From positions 62,001 to 126,000 of the forward strand of contig NZ_JBEHWS010000006.1 of NCBI RefSeq assembly GCF_040239565.1: a stretch of DNA of 64,000 nucleotides, in the 5' to 3' direction. A program made the position numbers and the translations under genes. Under the pieces are notes generated by a model. The model ran no database searches and was not told where the DNA came from. It saw only the letters and a program-made list of their open reading frames with translations. Below, in pieces: positions 50,067-58,624 of the stretch (position 1 is its first letter; each line of letters begins with the position of its first letter). The DNA comes from Fulvimarina sp040239565. Its GTDB lineage: Bacteria; Pseudomonadota; Alphaproteobacteria; Rhizobiales; Rhizobiaceae.

Positions 50067-51518
50067 ATGCAGATCACCTCTCCCCAGTTCCGGCAGAACA
50101 CCGTTACCGCCCTTGCCGACAAGGACCTTCAGCGAGCGTTGGCGAATGTCGAGAAGGGGTTCATCGGCAAGCGGCAGAAGGCGGTCGACAAGCTCCCCGA
50201 GTTCGATGCGCTGCGGGACTCTTCGGTCGCCATCAAGCAGCACACGCTGAAGCATCTCGATCTCTACATCGAGGCCTATGTCGCGAAGGTCGAGGCTTCG
50301 GGCGGCCATGTCCATTTCGCCGAGGATGCCGAACATGCCCGGCAGATTTTCCTCGATATCGCGCGGAAGCGGAACGCCAAAACAGTCACCAAGGGCAAGA
50401 CGATGATCTCCGAGGAGATCGGACTCAACGGATTTCTCGAGGAGAACGGCATCACCCCGGTCGAGACCGATCTCGGCGAATACATCATCCAGCTGCGCGG
50501 CGAGCATCCGAGCCACATCATCGCGCCTGCGATCCATACCAATCGCGATCAGGTGGAGGCCGATTTCCGGCGCTTTCACACCGATCTAGAAGAGGGCCGC
50601 GATCTCACCGCGCCTGAGCTGCTGCTCGCCGAAGCGCGCGGCGTCCTGCGCAAGCGATACGGCGAAGCCGATATCGGCGTCACCGGCGCGAACTTCCTCA
50701 TCGCCGAGACCGGCACATCGGTCATCGTCACCAACGAGGGCAACGGCGACCTCACCCAGCTTCTCGGCAAGTGTCACGTGGTGCTCGCCTCGATCGAGAA
50801 GCTGGTGCCAACCCTCAACGATGCCTCGCAAATCCTGCGCGTTCTCGGCCGTTCGGCCACCGGCCAGGAGGCGAGCGTCTACACGACGTTTTCCACCGGG
50901 CCCAAGCGTTTGGAGGACCCCGACGGCCCGGAGGAATATCACGTCATCCTCCTCGACAACGGCCGCACCAACATGCTCGGCACCGAGTTCGAGGACATGC
51001 TGCGCTGCATCCGCTGCGGGGCCTGCATGAACCACTGCCCGGTCTACCATGCGGTCGGCGGCCATGCTTACGGCTGGGTTTATCCGGGCCCGATGGGCGC
51101 GGTTCTGACGCCGGCGCTGATCGGCGTCGAGGACGGCAAGCTCCTCCCCAATGCATCCACCTTCTGCGGGCGCTGCGAAGAAGTCTGCCCAATGCACATC
51201 CCGCTGCCGAAGATGATGCGGCACTGGCGCGAGCAGGAATACGAAAAGCACCTTCAGCCGAAGCCCGCTCGCACGGGGCTCGGCATCTGGGCCTTCTTCG
51301 CGCGCCGGCCGAAGCTCTATCGCGTAGCCGTTTCCCTCGCGATGCCCACGCTGAAGCTGCTGGGCGGGCGAAAGCGGCGATTCAAAACCCTTCCCCTCGC
51401 CGGGGGATGGACGCAGTATCGCGATCTGCCGGCCCCCGAGGGCCGCACCTTCATGCAGGCCTACAGACAGGCGAACGGCCGCGACGAAAAGCCTGCGAGA
51501 TCGGAGACCATGCATTGA
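50067..51518 (+). CDS. lutB: Lactate utilization iron-sulfur protein LutB (LldF)
   Basis: The 483-residue protein has an N-terminal LUD domain (about 60-300) with TGANFLIAETGTSVIVTNEG. Two 4Fe-4S motifs follow, CIRCGACMNHCP near residue 315 and CGRCEEVCP near 368. It is the LutB/LldF subunit that transfers electrons during L-lactate oxidation to pyruvate. The ATG at 50067 begins the normal QITSPQFRQN N-terminus. The stop overlaps the lutC start by three bases. Confidence 0.95.
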   Translation: MQITSPQFRQNTVTALADKDLQRALANVEKGFIGKRQKAVDKLPEFDALRDSSVAIKQHTLKHLDLYIEAYVAKVEASGGHVHFAEDAEHARQIFLDIARKRNAKTVTKGKTMISEEIGLNGFLEENGITPVETDLGEYIIQLRGEHPSHIIAPAIHTNRDQVEADFRRFHTDLEEGRDLTAPELLLAEARGVLRKRYGEADIGVTGANFLIAETGTSVIVTNEGNGDLTQLLGKCHVVLASIEKLVPTLNDASQILRVLGRSATGQEASVYTTFSTGPKRLEDPDGPEEYHVILLDNGRTNMLGTEFEDMLRCIRCGACMNHCPVYHAVGGHAYGWVYPGPMGAVLTPALIGVEDGKLLPNASTFCGRCEEVCPMHIPLPKMMRHWREQEYEKHLQPKPARTGLGIWAFFARRPKLYRVAVSLAMPTLKLLGGRKRRFKTLPLAGGWTQYRDLPAPEGRTFMQAYRQANGRDEKPARSETMH

Positions 51519-52186
51519 GCCTCACCGCGAAGGACGCGATCCTTGAGCGCATCCGCCGCGCCAATGGCGCGAGCAGTGACGATGCGGCGCGGTGGAACGC
51601 CGTCGAGGAACGCCTCGCCGGTAGCCCGCGCGGCGTCATCCCCAATCGCGGCCAGCTTAAGCCCGCCGAGCGCGTCGATCTCTTTATCAAGATGGCGGAG
51701 ACCGCCGACGCGACGGTGAAACGCCTCGCCACCATCGAAGACCTGCCGGAGGAAGTGGCCCGTTACCTGCGCGACCGCAACCTGCCGGCCACCATCCGCA
51801 GGGGTTCGGACACCCGCTTCGCGAACCTCGATTTTTCGGCCACCTCCGTCGAAGTCACCAATGGCCCGAGCGAAGGCGACGACCTCAACTCCCTCTCCCA
51901 CGCCGAAGCCGGCATCGCGGAAACAGGAACGCTCGTCCTCACCTCCGGCCCCGCCAATCCGACGAGCCTCAATTTCCTACCCGAAAACCACATCGTCGTC
52001 CTCGACGCGTCGAGCATCGAAGGCGGAATGGAGGACGCCTTCGGCGCACTCCGGACAAAATGGGGCGACCCGATCCCGCGCACGATCAACACCATCACAG
52101 GCCCGTCTCGCTCCGCCGACATCGAGCAGACCCTCCTCCTCGGCGCCCATGGGCCAAAGGCGCTGCATATCGTGATCCTCGGATGA
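51515..52186 (+). CDS. lutC: Lactate utilization protein LutC (LldG)
   Basis: The 223-residue protein is a LUD-domain LutC: an N-terminal helix (AKDAILERIRRANG), the central SEGDDLNSLSHAEAGIAETG segment and the terminal RSADIEQTLLLGAHGPKALH. Together with LutA and LutB it oxidises L-lactate. The frame is open well upstream inside lutB, but the TTG at 51515, whose TGA overlap ends lutB, has GGAGA 8 nt before it and gives the expected N-terminus. No regulator gene (lutR or lldR) is next to the operon. Confidence 0.92.
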   Translation: MSLTAKDAILERIRRANGASSDDAARWNAVEERLAGSPRGVIPNRGQLKPAERVDLFIKMAETADATVKRLATIEDLPEEVARYLRDRNLPATIRRGSDTRFANLDFSATSVEVTNGPSEGDDLNSLSHAEAGIAETGTLVLTSGPANPTSLNFLPENHIVVLDASSIEGGMEDAFGALRTKWGDPIPRTINTITGPSRSADIEQTLLLGAHGPKALHIVILG

Positions 52187-52227
52187 TGCCACGGCGCCGA
52201 TAGGGCCCATTACGATCATCCGTTGCC

Positions 52228-53361
52228 TCAAAGCCCTTCGCCGAACTCTTCGATGAGGGCGGAGACGACGCCGCGGATCGCCTCGTCTTCGCTCGCCCCC
52301 TCGCTTTTCAGCTTTTCGAAGAGCCGAGCCTGGCGGTCGGCGCTCGTTCCCTCGGCGGCGATCGTGCGGATGCGCTCGACCTCGCCTAAACAGCCGAGTT
52401 CCTCGGCATGAGGCCGCACCAGTTCGATCAGTTCTTCGGCGAGATCGGCGAAGGGCACCACCTCGCCGATGCCGAAATCGATCAATCCTTCCGCCATGCC
52501 GTAGCGCTGGGCGCGCCAGCGGTTTTCCTGGACGAGAAACCGGTCGTAGCAGCGCCAGGCCATATTCTTCGTGCGCAGCGAATAGAGCATTCGGAAGAGC
52601 GACTGGGTGAGCGCGGCGACTGCGAGCGTATCCTCCATCTTCGGCATCACGTCGCAGATACGCGATTCCAGCGTCGGAAAGTTCGCCGAGGGTCTCACGT
52701 CCCACCATATCTTGCTGCAGTCCTCGATCATCCCCGTATTGATGATGATCTGGGCCGAGCGCTGATAGTCCGCCCAGCTGTTGAAGCTCGGTGGCAGGCC
52801 GGTGCGGGGCAGGTTGTCGAAGACGGTGAGGCGATAGGATTTCAGCCCCGTTTCGTGTCCCTGCCAGAAAGGCGAGGAGGTCGATAGTGCCAGAAGATGC
52901 GGCAGGAAATAGGAGAACTGGCTGAGGAGATCGATCCTGAGATCGTCGTCCTCGATTCCAACGTGGAAATGCGTGCCGCAGATCAGCATACGGCGGGCGA
53001 CGGCGGCGAGATCCTCCTCCAGCCCGCGATAGCGCTCCTTGTCGGTGAGGCGCTGATCGTCCCATTTTGCAAAGGGATGTGTCGAGACGGCAAGCGGAGC
53101 GAGGCCGTAGCGCCCGGCAACCGTCTTCACCGTGCGCCGCAGACGGCCGAGATCCTCTCGCGCTTCTGCGACAGTTTCGCAGACGCGCGTACCGATCTCC
53201 AGCTGGCATTTCAGGAATTCCTGGGTGACCTGCTCGCCGAGTTCATTTTCGCACTCGGAAAACACCGCATCCGGCACCGAGGCGAGATCGAGCGTGTCGC
53301 AGTCGACGAGAAGATACTCTTCCTCGATACCGAGCGAAAAGCTCGGCGGGTCCTCCCGCAT
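52228..53361 (-). CDS. Carboxylate-amine ligase, YbdK/GCS2 family
   Basis: The 377-residue protein is a glutamate-cysteine ligase family 2 member (YbdK-like) with GIEEEYLLVD near residue 11, the HPFAKWDDQRLT segment, GTHFHVGIED near 129 and NRWRAQRYGMAEGLID near 285. YbdK has weak gamma-glutamylcysteine ligase activity in vitro; the true substrate is uncertain. It is convergent with lutC with 41 nt between the stops, and has its own start region to the right. The C-terminus is about 20 residues more acidic than E. coli YbdK. Confidence 0.9.
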   Translation of the reverse strand: MREDPPSFSLGIEEEYLLVDCDTLDLASVPDAVFSECENELGEQVTQEFLKCQLEIGTRVCETVAEAREDLGRLRRTVKTVAGRYGLAPLAVSTHPFAKWDDQRLTDKERYRGLEEDLAAVARRMLICGTHFHVGIEDDDLRIDLLSQFSYFLPHLLALSTSSPFWQGHETGLKSYRLTVFDNLPRTGLPPSFNSWADYQRSAQIIINTGMIEDCSKIWWDVRPSANFPTLESRICDVMPKMEDTLAVAALTQSLFRMLYSLRTKNMAWRCYDRFLVQENRWRAQRYGMAEGLIDFGIGEVVPFADLAEELIELVRPHAEELGCLGEVERIRTIAAEGTSADRQARLFEKLKSEGASEDEAIRGVVSALIEEFGEGL

Positions 53362-53518
53362 GGTCTCGAACCCTCCCCGCCGTCACGGCCGTCGGCAATC
53401 CGATCACGCGGCAGGCAGCCTCTGCGGGCCGTTGGTTCTGCCGGATCGGATAATCTTTGCCAGTCTTGCGTGTTCACAGGATGAAAGGCAAGAGCGGTGC
53501 GTTTTCAGGCGCTTGAGC

Positions 53519-54400
53519 TCACCCGCCGGGAACGGACGCTCGCGAGGATTCGCGCACGGCGCTGCGGCGGCCCCGTTCCGGTCGGATGGTGCGAATTGTG
53601 AAAGCAACGACGAACACGGCCGTCATGGAAAGGACGATCGTCGGCGCCGGGGCGCTGTCGAGGAAGAAGCTCGCATAGACACCGAACAGCGAGCAGCCGA
53701 CGGAGATCGCCACCGCCGTAACGAGCATCGCCGAAAAGCGCCGCACGAGGAGAAAGCCGATCGCGCCGGGCGCGATGAGTAGCGCGATCGTCAGGATGAT
53801 ACCGGTCGCCTTCAGCGCTGCGACGATGGTGAGGGAAAGCACGGTCAGCAGGCCGTAGTGGATAAGCCGCACCGGCAGGCCGATCGCGCGGGCGTGCATC
53901 GGGTCGAAGGTGTGGAGCAGGAGATCGCGCCATTTGACGAGGACGATCAGGCTGGTTCCCACCGCGATCACGGCGGCCTGCCATAGGTCGAAGGGCAGGA
54001 TGCCCAGCATATCGCCGAAGAGAATGTGGTCGAGGTGAACCTCGGACTCGATCTTGGTGTAGAGCACCAAGCCGAAGCCAAACATGCCGGAGAAGACGAT
54101 GCCCATCACCGTATCCTCCTTTACCCGGCTGTTCTCCGCGAGATAGCCGGTCGCCCCGGCGCAGACCATGCCGGCGGCAAAAGCCCCTAGGGCAAGCGGC
54201 AGGGAGAAGATGTAGGCGAGAACGATGCCCGGCAGCACGGCATGGGAGATCGCGTCCCCCATCAGAGACCAGCCTTTAAGCACGAGAAAGCAGGAGAGCA
54301 GCGCCGTCGGCACCGCGACGAGGACAGCGATCAGCATCGCCTCGCGCATGAAGGGAAAGCTGAAGGGCATCAACGGGTTTTCGAAGAGCATGCCGATCAT
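53519..54400 (-). CDS. sitD: Manganese/iron ABC transporter permease SitD
   Basis: The 293-residue protein is an ABC-3 family permease with eight or nine hydrophobic segments, including GWSLMGDAISHAVLPGIVLA near residue 45 and ATGIILTIALLIAPGAIGFL near residue 195. It pairs with SitC to carry Mn2+ (or Fe2+) through the inner membrane. It overlaps the sitC stop by four bases and is the last gene of sitABCD. Confidence 0.93.
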   Translation of the reverse strand: MIGMLFENPLMPFSFPFMREAMLIAVLVAVPTALLSCFLVLKGWSLMGDAISHAVLPGIVLAYIFSLPLALGAFAAGMVCAGATGYLAENSRVKEDTVMGIVFSGMFGFGLVLYTKIESEVHLDHILFGDMLGILPFDLWQAAVIAVGTSLIVLVKWRDLLLHTFDPMHARAIGLPVRLIHYGLLTVLSLTIVAALKATGIILTIALLIAPGAIGFLLVRRFSAMLVTAVAISVGCSLFGVYASFFLDSAPAPTIVLSMTAVFVVAFTIRTIRPERGRRSAVRESSRASVPGG

Positions 54401-55281
54401 GCCCGGCCCTCGCTCGCAAGAGCGCCCGCCTCATTGGCGAGCCCCGCACGCCGCTTGCGCCGGGCAGCAAGACGGCCATGCTTGGGCGCGAAGACGAAGG
54501 CAGTCAGGAAGATCAGCGTCTGAAGGCAGATGATGACGCCGCCGGTCGCGCCGTTGACGAAGAAGCTGACATAGGCACCGACGACGCTCGTCCCTGCCCC
54601 GATCGCGACGGCAATGAAGATCAACCGCTGAAACCGGTCCGTGAGGAGGTAGGCCGTCGCGCCGGGCGTCACGACCATGGCGATGACGAGGAACGCCCCG
54701 ACCGTCTGCAATGCGGCCACTGTTGAGGCAGCCAGCAGCGCGAAGAAGACGACCTTCATCGCGGTCACTTGAATGCCCACCGTGCGGGCATGGTTCTCGT
54801 CGAAGAAGGTTGCAAGCATGTCCTTCCACTTCGCCGAGAGGACGGTGAGCGTGACGCCGGAAATGATGAGAAGCTGCCAGGTGTCGGCGGGCGTGATCGC
54901 CAGCACGTTGCCGAGAACGATGGTCTGGACGTCGACCGAGGTCGGCGAGAGCGAAACCATGAAGAGACCAAGGCCGAAGAAGGAGGTGAAGATCAGCCCG
55001 ATAATCGCGTCCTCCTTCAGCTTGGTGCGCTGGTTGAGGAACAGCATCGCCGCAGCCGCGAGCCCGCCAGAAAGAAACGCCCCGAAGGCGAAGGGTAGCC
55101 CGATCATGTAGGCGCCGGCGACCCCTGGCACGATCGCGTGGGAAAGCGCATCGCCGATCAGCGACCAGCCCTTCAGCATGAGATAGGCCGAGAGAAACGC
55201 GCAGGTCGCGCCGACAAGGCCGCTCACGGCCATGGCGTTGACCATGTAGCCATAGGTGAAGGGATCAAGGAGCAGGCTCAT
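54397..55281 (-). CDS. sitC: Manganese/iron ABC transporter permease SitC
   Basis: The 294-residue ABC-3 permease has GWSLIGDALSHAIVPGVAGA near residue 35 and VGAFLVIAMVVTPGATAYLL near 195, the same pattern as SitD, from which it is clearly a duplicate. It starts four bases inside the end of sitB and overlaps sitD likewise, so sitBCD are tightly coupled. Confidence 0.93.
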   Translation of the reverse strand: MSLLLDPFTYGYMVNAMAVSGLVGATCAFLSAYLMLKGWSLIGDALSHAIVPGVAGAYMIGLPFAFGAFLSGGLAAAAMLFLNQRTKLKEDAIIGLIFTSFFGLGLFMVSLSPTSVDVQTIVLGNVLAITPADTWQLLIISGVTLTVLSAKWKDMLATFFDENHARTVGIQVTAMKVVFFALLAASTVAALQTVGAFLVIAMVVTPGATAYLLTDRFQRLIFIAVAIGAGTSVVGAYVSFFVNGATGGVIICLQTLIFLTAFVFAPKHGRLAARRKRRAGLANEAGALASEGRA

Positions 55282-56174
55282 CGGCCCTCCCCATCCGGCT
55301 CGGGCTCGCCGATCTCGGCGTCCGGATAGACGACGAAGGGCCGCTCGTCGTCGGTCAGGATGCCGGTCGCCCCGGCGCTTGAACGATCGGAAAGATCGAA
55401 ATGGCGCAACACGCCGCCGAACGCTTTCTCCAGATTCGTTTTTGTAAAGACGTCGACTGTCGGACCGCTGGCCAGCACCGTGCGCTTCAGGAGCACCGTA
55501 TAATCGCAGAACTCCGGCACCGAGCCGAGATTGTGGGTGGAGACCAGCATCACCCGCCCCTCGGCGGCGAGTTCCTTGAGGAGTTTCACGATCGCGTCCT
55601 CGGTGCCGACGTCGACGCCGGTGAAGGGCTCATCGAGCAGGATCACCCGCCCATCCTGCGCCAGCGCACGGGCGAGGAAGACCCGCTTCTTCTGGCCCCC
55701 GGAGAGTTCGCCGATCTGCCTCGAGCGATAGTCCGTCATCGCGACCCGTTCCAACGCGTCGCTCACCGCCTGCCGATCGGCCTTCGAGGGCCGGCGGAAG
55801 AAGCCCATCTTCCCGTAGCGGCCCATCATCACGACGTCCTCGACGAGGACCGGGAAGTTCCAGTCGACCTCCTCGCTCTGTGGCACGTAGGCGACCTGGT
55901 TGGCCTTGAGCGCATCCGAAACGCTGCCGCCCAGAATCTCGATCGTGCCTTCCGACAACGGCGCGAAGCCCATGATCGCCTTGAAGAGCGTCGACTTGCC
56001 GGAGCCGTTGACGCCGACCAGCGCGGCGATCGAGCCGTGCGGCACGGCAAAGCTCGCCGATTTCAGGGCCGTCAGCCCGTTGCGGTAGGTGACGGAGGCA
56101 TTCGTGACGCGAAGGCCAGCCGGCTGTTCCACGGCGTGGATATCGGTTTCGCGGGCGCTCACTCGGTCAAGCAT
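55278..56174 (-). CDS. sitB: Manganese/iron ABC transporter ATP-binding protein SitB
   Basis: The 298-residue ATPase has Walker A GVNGSGKST near residue 55, signature LSGGQKKRVFLARAL and Walker B VILLDEPFTGVD, and continues into a longer than usual C-terminal tail (about 45 residues, acidic and polar). It energises Mn/Fe import. The ATG at 56174 lies 16 nt inside the end of sitA; a GTG at 56162, overlapping the sitA stop, is an alternative start that removes four residues. Confidence 0.92.
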   Translation of the reverse strand: MLDRVSARETDIHAVEQPAGLRVTNASVTYRNGLTALKSASFAVPHGSIAALVGVNGSGKSTLFKAIMGFAPLSEGTIEILGGSVSDALKANQVAYVPQSEEVDWNFPVLVEDVVMMGRYGKMGFFRRPSKADRQAVSDALERVAMTDYRSRQIGELSGGQKKRVFLARALAQDGRVILLDEPFTGVDVGTEDAIVKLLKELAAEGRVMLVSTHNLGSVPEFCDYTVLLKRTVLASGPTVDVFTKTNLEKAFGGVLRHFDLSDRSSAGATGILTDDERPFVVYPDAEIGEPEPDGEGR

Positions 56175-57061
56175 GCGGCAATCGTCTCGCTGGTGACACG
56201 GATGAGATCGATATACGTGGGCACGGGGCCATCTTCTTCGCTCAGGGAGTCGACGTAGAGGACGCCACCGTAACGCGCCCCGGTCTCCCGCGCGACCTGC
56301 TCGGCGGGCTTTGGCGAGACCGTCGATTCAGAGAAGATGCAGGGCACGTTCTCGGCGCCTATCGTGTCGATCACCTTGCGCACCTGCTGCGGCGTTCCCT
56401 GCTGATCGGCATTGATCGGCCAGAGATAAAGCTCCTTCAGGCCGTAATCGCGGGCGAGGTAGGTGAATGCGCCCTCGCTCGTCGCGAGCCAGCGCTTGTC
56501 CTCGGGGATCGCGGCGATCTCCTCGCGGATCGGGTTGATGGCGGCTTCGAGCTTGTCCTTGTAGGCCGAAGCATTCGACCGATAGGTCTCGGCATTCTTC
56601 GGGTCTTCGGCCGCAAAACCCTCGGCGATGTTGTCGACATAGGTCTTCGCCGCCTCGAGCGACATCCAGGCATGGGGATTCGGCTTGCCGTCATAGGGGC
56701 CTTCGGTGATCCCCAGGGGCTCGACGCCGTCGGAGACGGTCACCGTCGGGATGTCGCCGAGATTGGCGAGAAAGCGCTCGAACCAGCGCTCCAGTCCGAG
56801 CCCGTTGGCGAGGATCAAGTCGGCGTCCATCGTCCCGACGAGATCGCCTGGCGTCGGCTGATAGTTGTGGATCTCCGAGCCTGGCTTTGTGATCGAGGTG
56901 ACGCTTGCGGCATCGCCGGCAACGTTCTTCGCCATGTCGGCGATCACCGTGAAGGTGGTGACGGCCTTCAGCTTTTCGCCATCCTGTGCGTTCGCCGGCG
57001 CCACAAGCGCGACGAACGCGCTGGTGGCGACGAGAAGCGGAATCCATCGCGGCATCACCAT
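56159..57061 (-). CDS. sitA: Manganese/iron-binding periplasmic protein SitA
   Basis: The 300-residue protein has a signal peptide ending PANAQ and a cluster A-I metal-binding fold. The four expected ligands are visible: His in EIHNYQPTPGD (near residue 65), His in KPNPHAWMSL (near 130), Glu in CIFSEST (near 235) and Asp in LYVDSLSE (near 270). That His-His-Glu-Asp set is typical for Mn2+/Fe2+ rather than zinc, whose binders carry a His-rich loop missing here. The first gene of sitABCD, divergent from mur. Confidence 0.94.
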   Translation of the reverse strand: MVMPRWIPLLVATSAFVALVAPANAQDGEKLKAVTTFTVIADMAKNVAGDAASVTSITKPGSEIHNYQPTPGDLVGTMDADLILANGLGLERWFERFLANLGDIPTVTVSDGVEPLGITEGPYDGKPNPHAWMSLEAAKTYVDNIAEGFAAEDPKNAETYRSNASAYKDKLEAAINPIREEIAAIPEDKRWLATSEGAFTYLARDYGLKELYLWPINADQQGTPQQVRKVIDTIGAENVPCIFSESTVSPKPAEQVARETGARYGGVLYVDSLSEEDGPVPTYIDLIRVTSETIAACLTE

Positions 57062-57140
57062 GGGCAGGCGAACTCCCTGTTCAATACGGAGCGCTTTTGG
57101 CGAGACGCACCAAGGCTGCCGTCTCGGCGCTCAATTCCTC

Positions 57141-57170
57141 AATATGCATTTGCAAATCATTCTCATTAAG
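57141..57170. promoter_or_regulatory. Fur/Mur-type box in the sitA-mur intergenic region
   Basis: On the minus strand the run AATGAGAATGATTTGCAAAT is followed by GCAT, an AT-rich stretch resembling a Fur-family box (compare TGAGAATGATTATCA-type sites). ATTTGCAAAT (57148-57157) is a perfect 10-bp palindrome. It lies about 80 nt upstream of sitA and 107 nt upstream of mur, as expected for manganese-dependent control of sitABCD by the neighbouring regulator. Confidence 0.55.
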
Positions 57171-57276
57171 TCAAGGATACAGCAGGCGATGGCCGGAGGT
57201 GCCCGCGTTCCGACGCCGTCCCGCACGCTTCGAACGCGTATTTGCGCTTGCCCCGAAATCCGGATTACATCGCCCC

Positions 57277-57717
57277 ATGACGCGCGGCCCTGAGACTCAC
57301 GAGACATCCGACACATTCGCGGAGCTCCTGCGCGATGCCGGCCTGCGCGTGACCAATCAGCGCGTCGCGATCATGCGCACGCTGTCGGGCGCCGAGGACC
57401 ATCCGACCGCCGAGGAGATCACCGGCAAGGCGCGGGAACTCGATTCGACCATCTCTTTCGCGACGGTCTACCGCACCCTCAGCGTCCTCGAAGAGCTCGG
57501 CCTCATCCGCAAGCTTTCACTGGAAAACTCCCCGGCGCGCTACGAACTCTGCGACAGCGAGGATCACGGTCACATCGTCGACCTCGACGACGGCTCGATT
57601 GTCGAATTCGAGGACGGCGCCCTCACCGCCCGCTATGAGGCGATCGCAGCGGATCGCGGCTACGAGGTAATTCGCTGCGTGACGATCATTGAAGCGCGGA
57701 AGAAGAAGCCGGGATAA
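57277..57717 (+). CDS. mur: Fur-family metal regulator, probably Mur
   Basis: The 146-residue protein has a Fur winged helix (about residues 10-85) with AGLRVTNQRVAIMRTLSGAE, HPTAEEI and STISFATVYRTLSVLEELGL, and a dimerisation domain beginning RYELCDSEDHGHIVDLDDGS. The CxxC zinc motifs of classical Fur are absent (the usual CxxC position reads DLDD), as in the manganese-sensing Mur branch of Rhizobiales. Position divergent from sitABCD is the same as mur in Sinorhizobium. The open frame begins much earlier, but the ATG at 57277 gives the standard length. Confidence 0.85.
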   Translation: MTRGPETHETSDTFAELLRDAGLRVTNQRVAIMRTLSGAEDHPTAEEITGKARELDSTISFATVYRTLSVLEELGLIRKLSLENSPARYELCDSEDHGHIVDLDDGSIVEFEDGALTARYEAIAADRGYEVIRCVTIIEARKKKPG

Positions 57718-57746
57718 GACGGCGCTCTGACCGGCGCACACGGCGT

Positions 57747-58388
57747 CTACTTGCCGGAGGACGAAACCGATCCTTCCTTGATCCGAACCTTGTTTCGCCA
57801 TCCCGTCAGCCGGTTGATCGCATAGGGAACGAACAGTGTTATACCGCTGAACATAAACCACACGACCTTGTCGATTTGATCAGGTACATTGTGGAAGGCG
57901 AACCAGTACATCGTTATCAGACCGAAACCGATGAACAGCATCAGAATGAAGAAAGAGCCCGTGAAGGCGATGAGCCGACTGGTGCTCAACTGGTATTCGT
58001 TCTTCAGGACCGGCTGATCGCCATTTTGGACGGGTCTGCCCTTGTCGTCGAATACCGGAACCAACGCGGTTTCCGACAGCGCCTTCGCCAGGGACCATTC
58101 CGGTGAATTGCGGAGCGCCTTTTCGATCAGCGTCCCGAGCCAAAGGGTCGCGACGATGATGATCGCGATAATCACATAGACGAAGATCACATTTGGACTG
58201 TCGCCTTCCGGCGGCGAACAGCACCATTCGCCCAATGATCTGCTTGCTCGCGGCTCACTCTCCGCTCCTTCACCGGCTGCTTGTGAAAGCGCCCGCAAAG
58301 GCGTGAAGAGATACGTTGCAAGGATGAGAACCGGCAAAACGGGCGACGCCGTCGTGCGCTTCACGCCCTTCGAACCTTTACCTGCCAT
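57747..58388 (-). CDS. Membrane protein of unknown function
   Basis: The 213-residue product has an N-terminal hydrophobic segment (VLPVLILATYLFTPL), then a cysteine-containing stretch (EWCCSPPEGD) and three further helices: VIFVYVIIAIIIVATLWLG, AFTGSFFILMLFIGFGLITM and VVWFMFSGITLFVPYAINRL. Between them is a soluble stretch of about 50 residues. I recognise no family. The ATG at 58388 has TGGAG about 8 nt upstream; an upstream ATG (58442) is less likely. It is convergent with mur and divergent from mutL. Confidence 0.65.
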   Translation of the reverse strand: MAGKGSKGVKRTTASPVLPVLILATYLFTPLRALSQAAGEGAESEPRASRSLGEWCCSPPEGDSPNVIFVYVIIAIIIVATLWLGTLIEKALRNSPEWSLAKALSETALVPVFDDKGRPVQNGDQPVLKNEYQLSTSRLIAFTGSFFILMLFIGFGLITMYWFAFHNVPDQIDKVVWFMFSGITLFVPYAINRLTGWRNKVRIKEGSVSSSGK

Positions 58389-58467
58389 CGTCGAGGCTCC
58401 ATCGCCTTGGGCGCTGTCCGTCCCGCACCGCTGGCCGGTCAACAGCGCCCGTCACCCCGGCGCATGG

Positions 58468-58484
58468 TATTACGTAGCGTAATA
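58468..58484. promoter_or_regulatory. Perfect palindrome between mutL and the membrane-protein gene
   Basis: TATTACG-TAG-CGTAATA is a 7-3-7 inverted repeat, nearly extended by GG and CC outside. It lies 80 nt from the minus-strand gene and 141 nt from mutL. I do not recognise the matching regulator. Confidence 0.5.
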
Positions 58485-58624
58485 ACCGTAAATGGTTGAT
58501 TTTATCGCTGCTCACACCTCGGCATGAGACGGCTGTGGACAACCGTCTTCGGCTTGCGGTCATGCCGCGCTCGTCTTACCAACAGGCTATTCATTGCGCC
58601 TCTGACCCGGCTTCGAGCGTCTTC

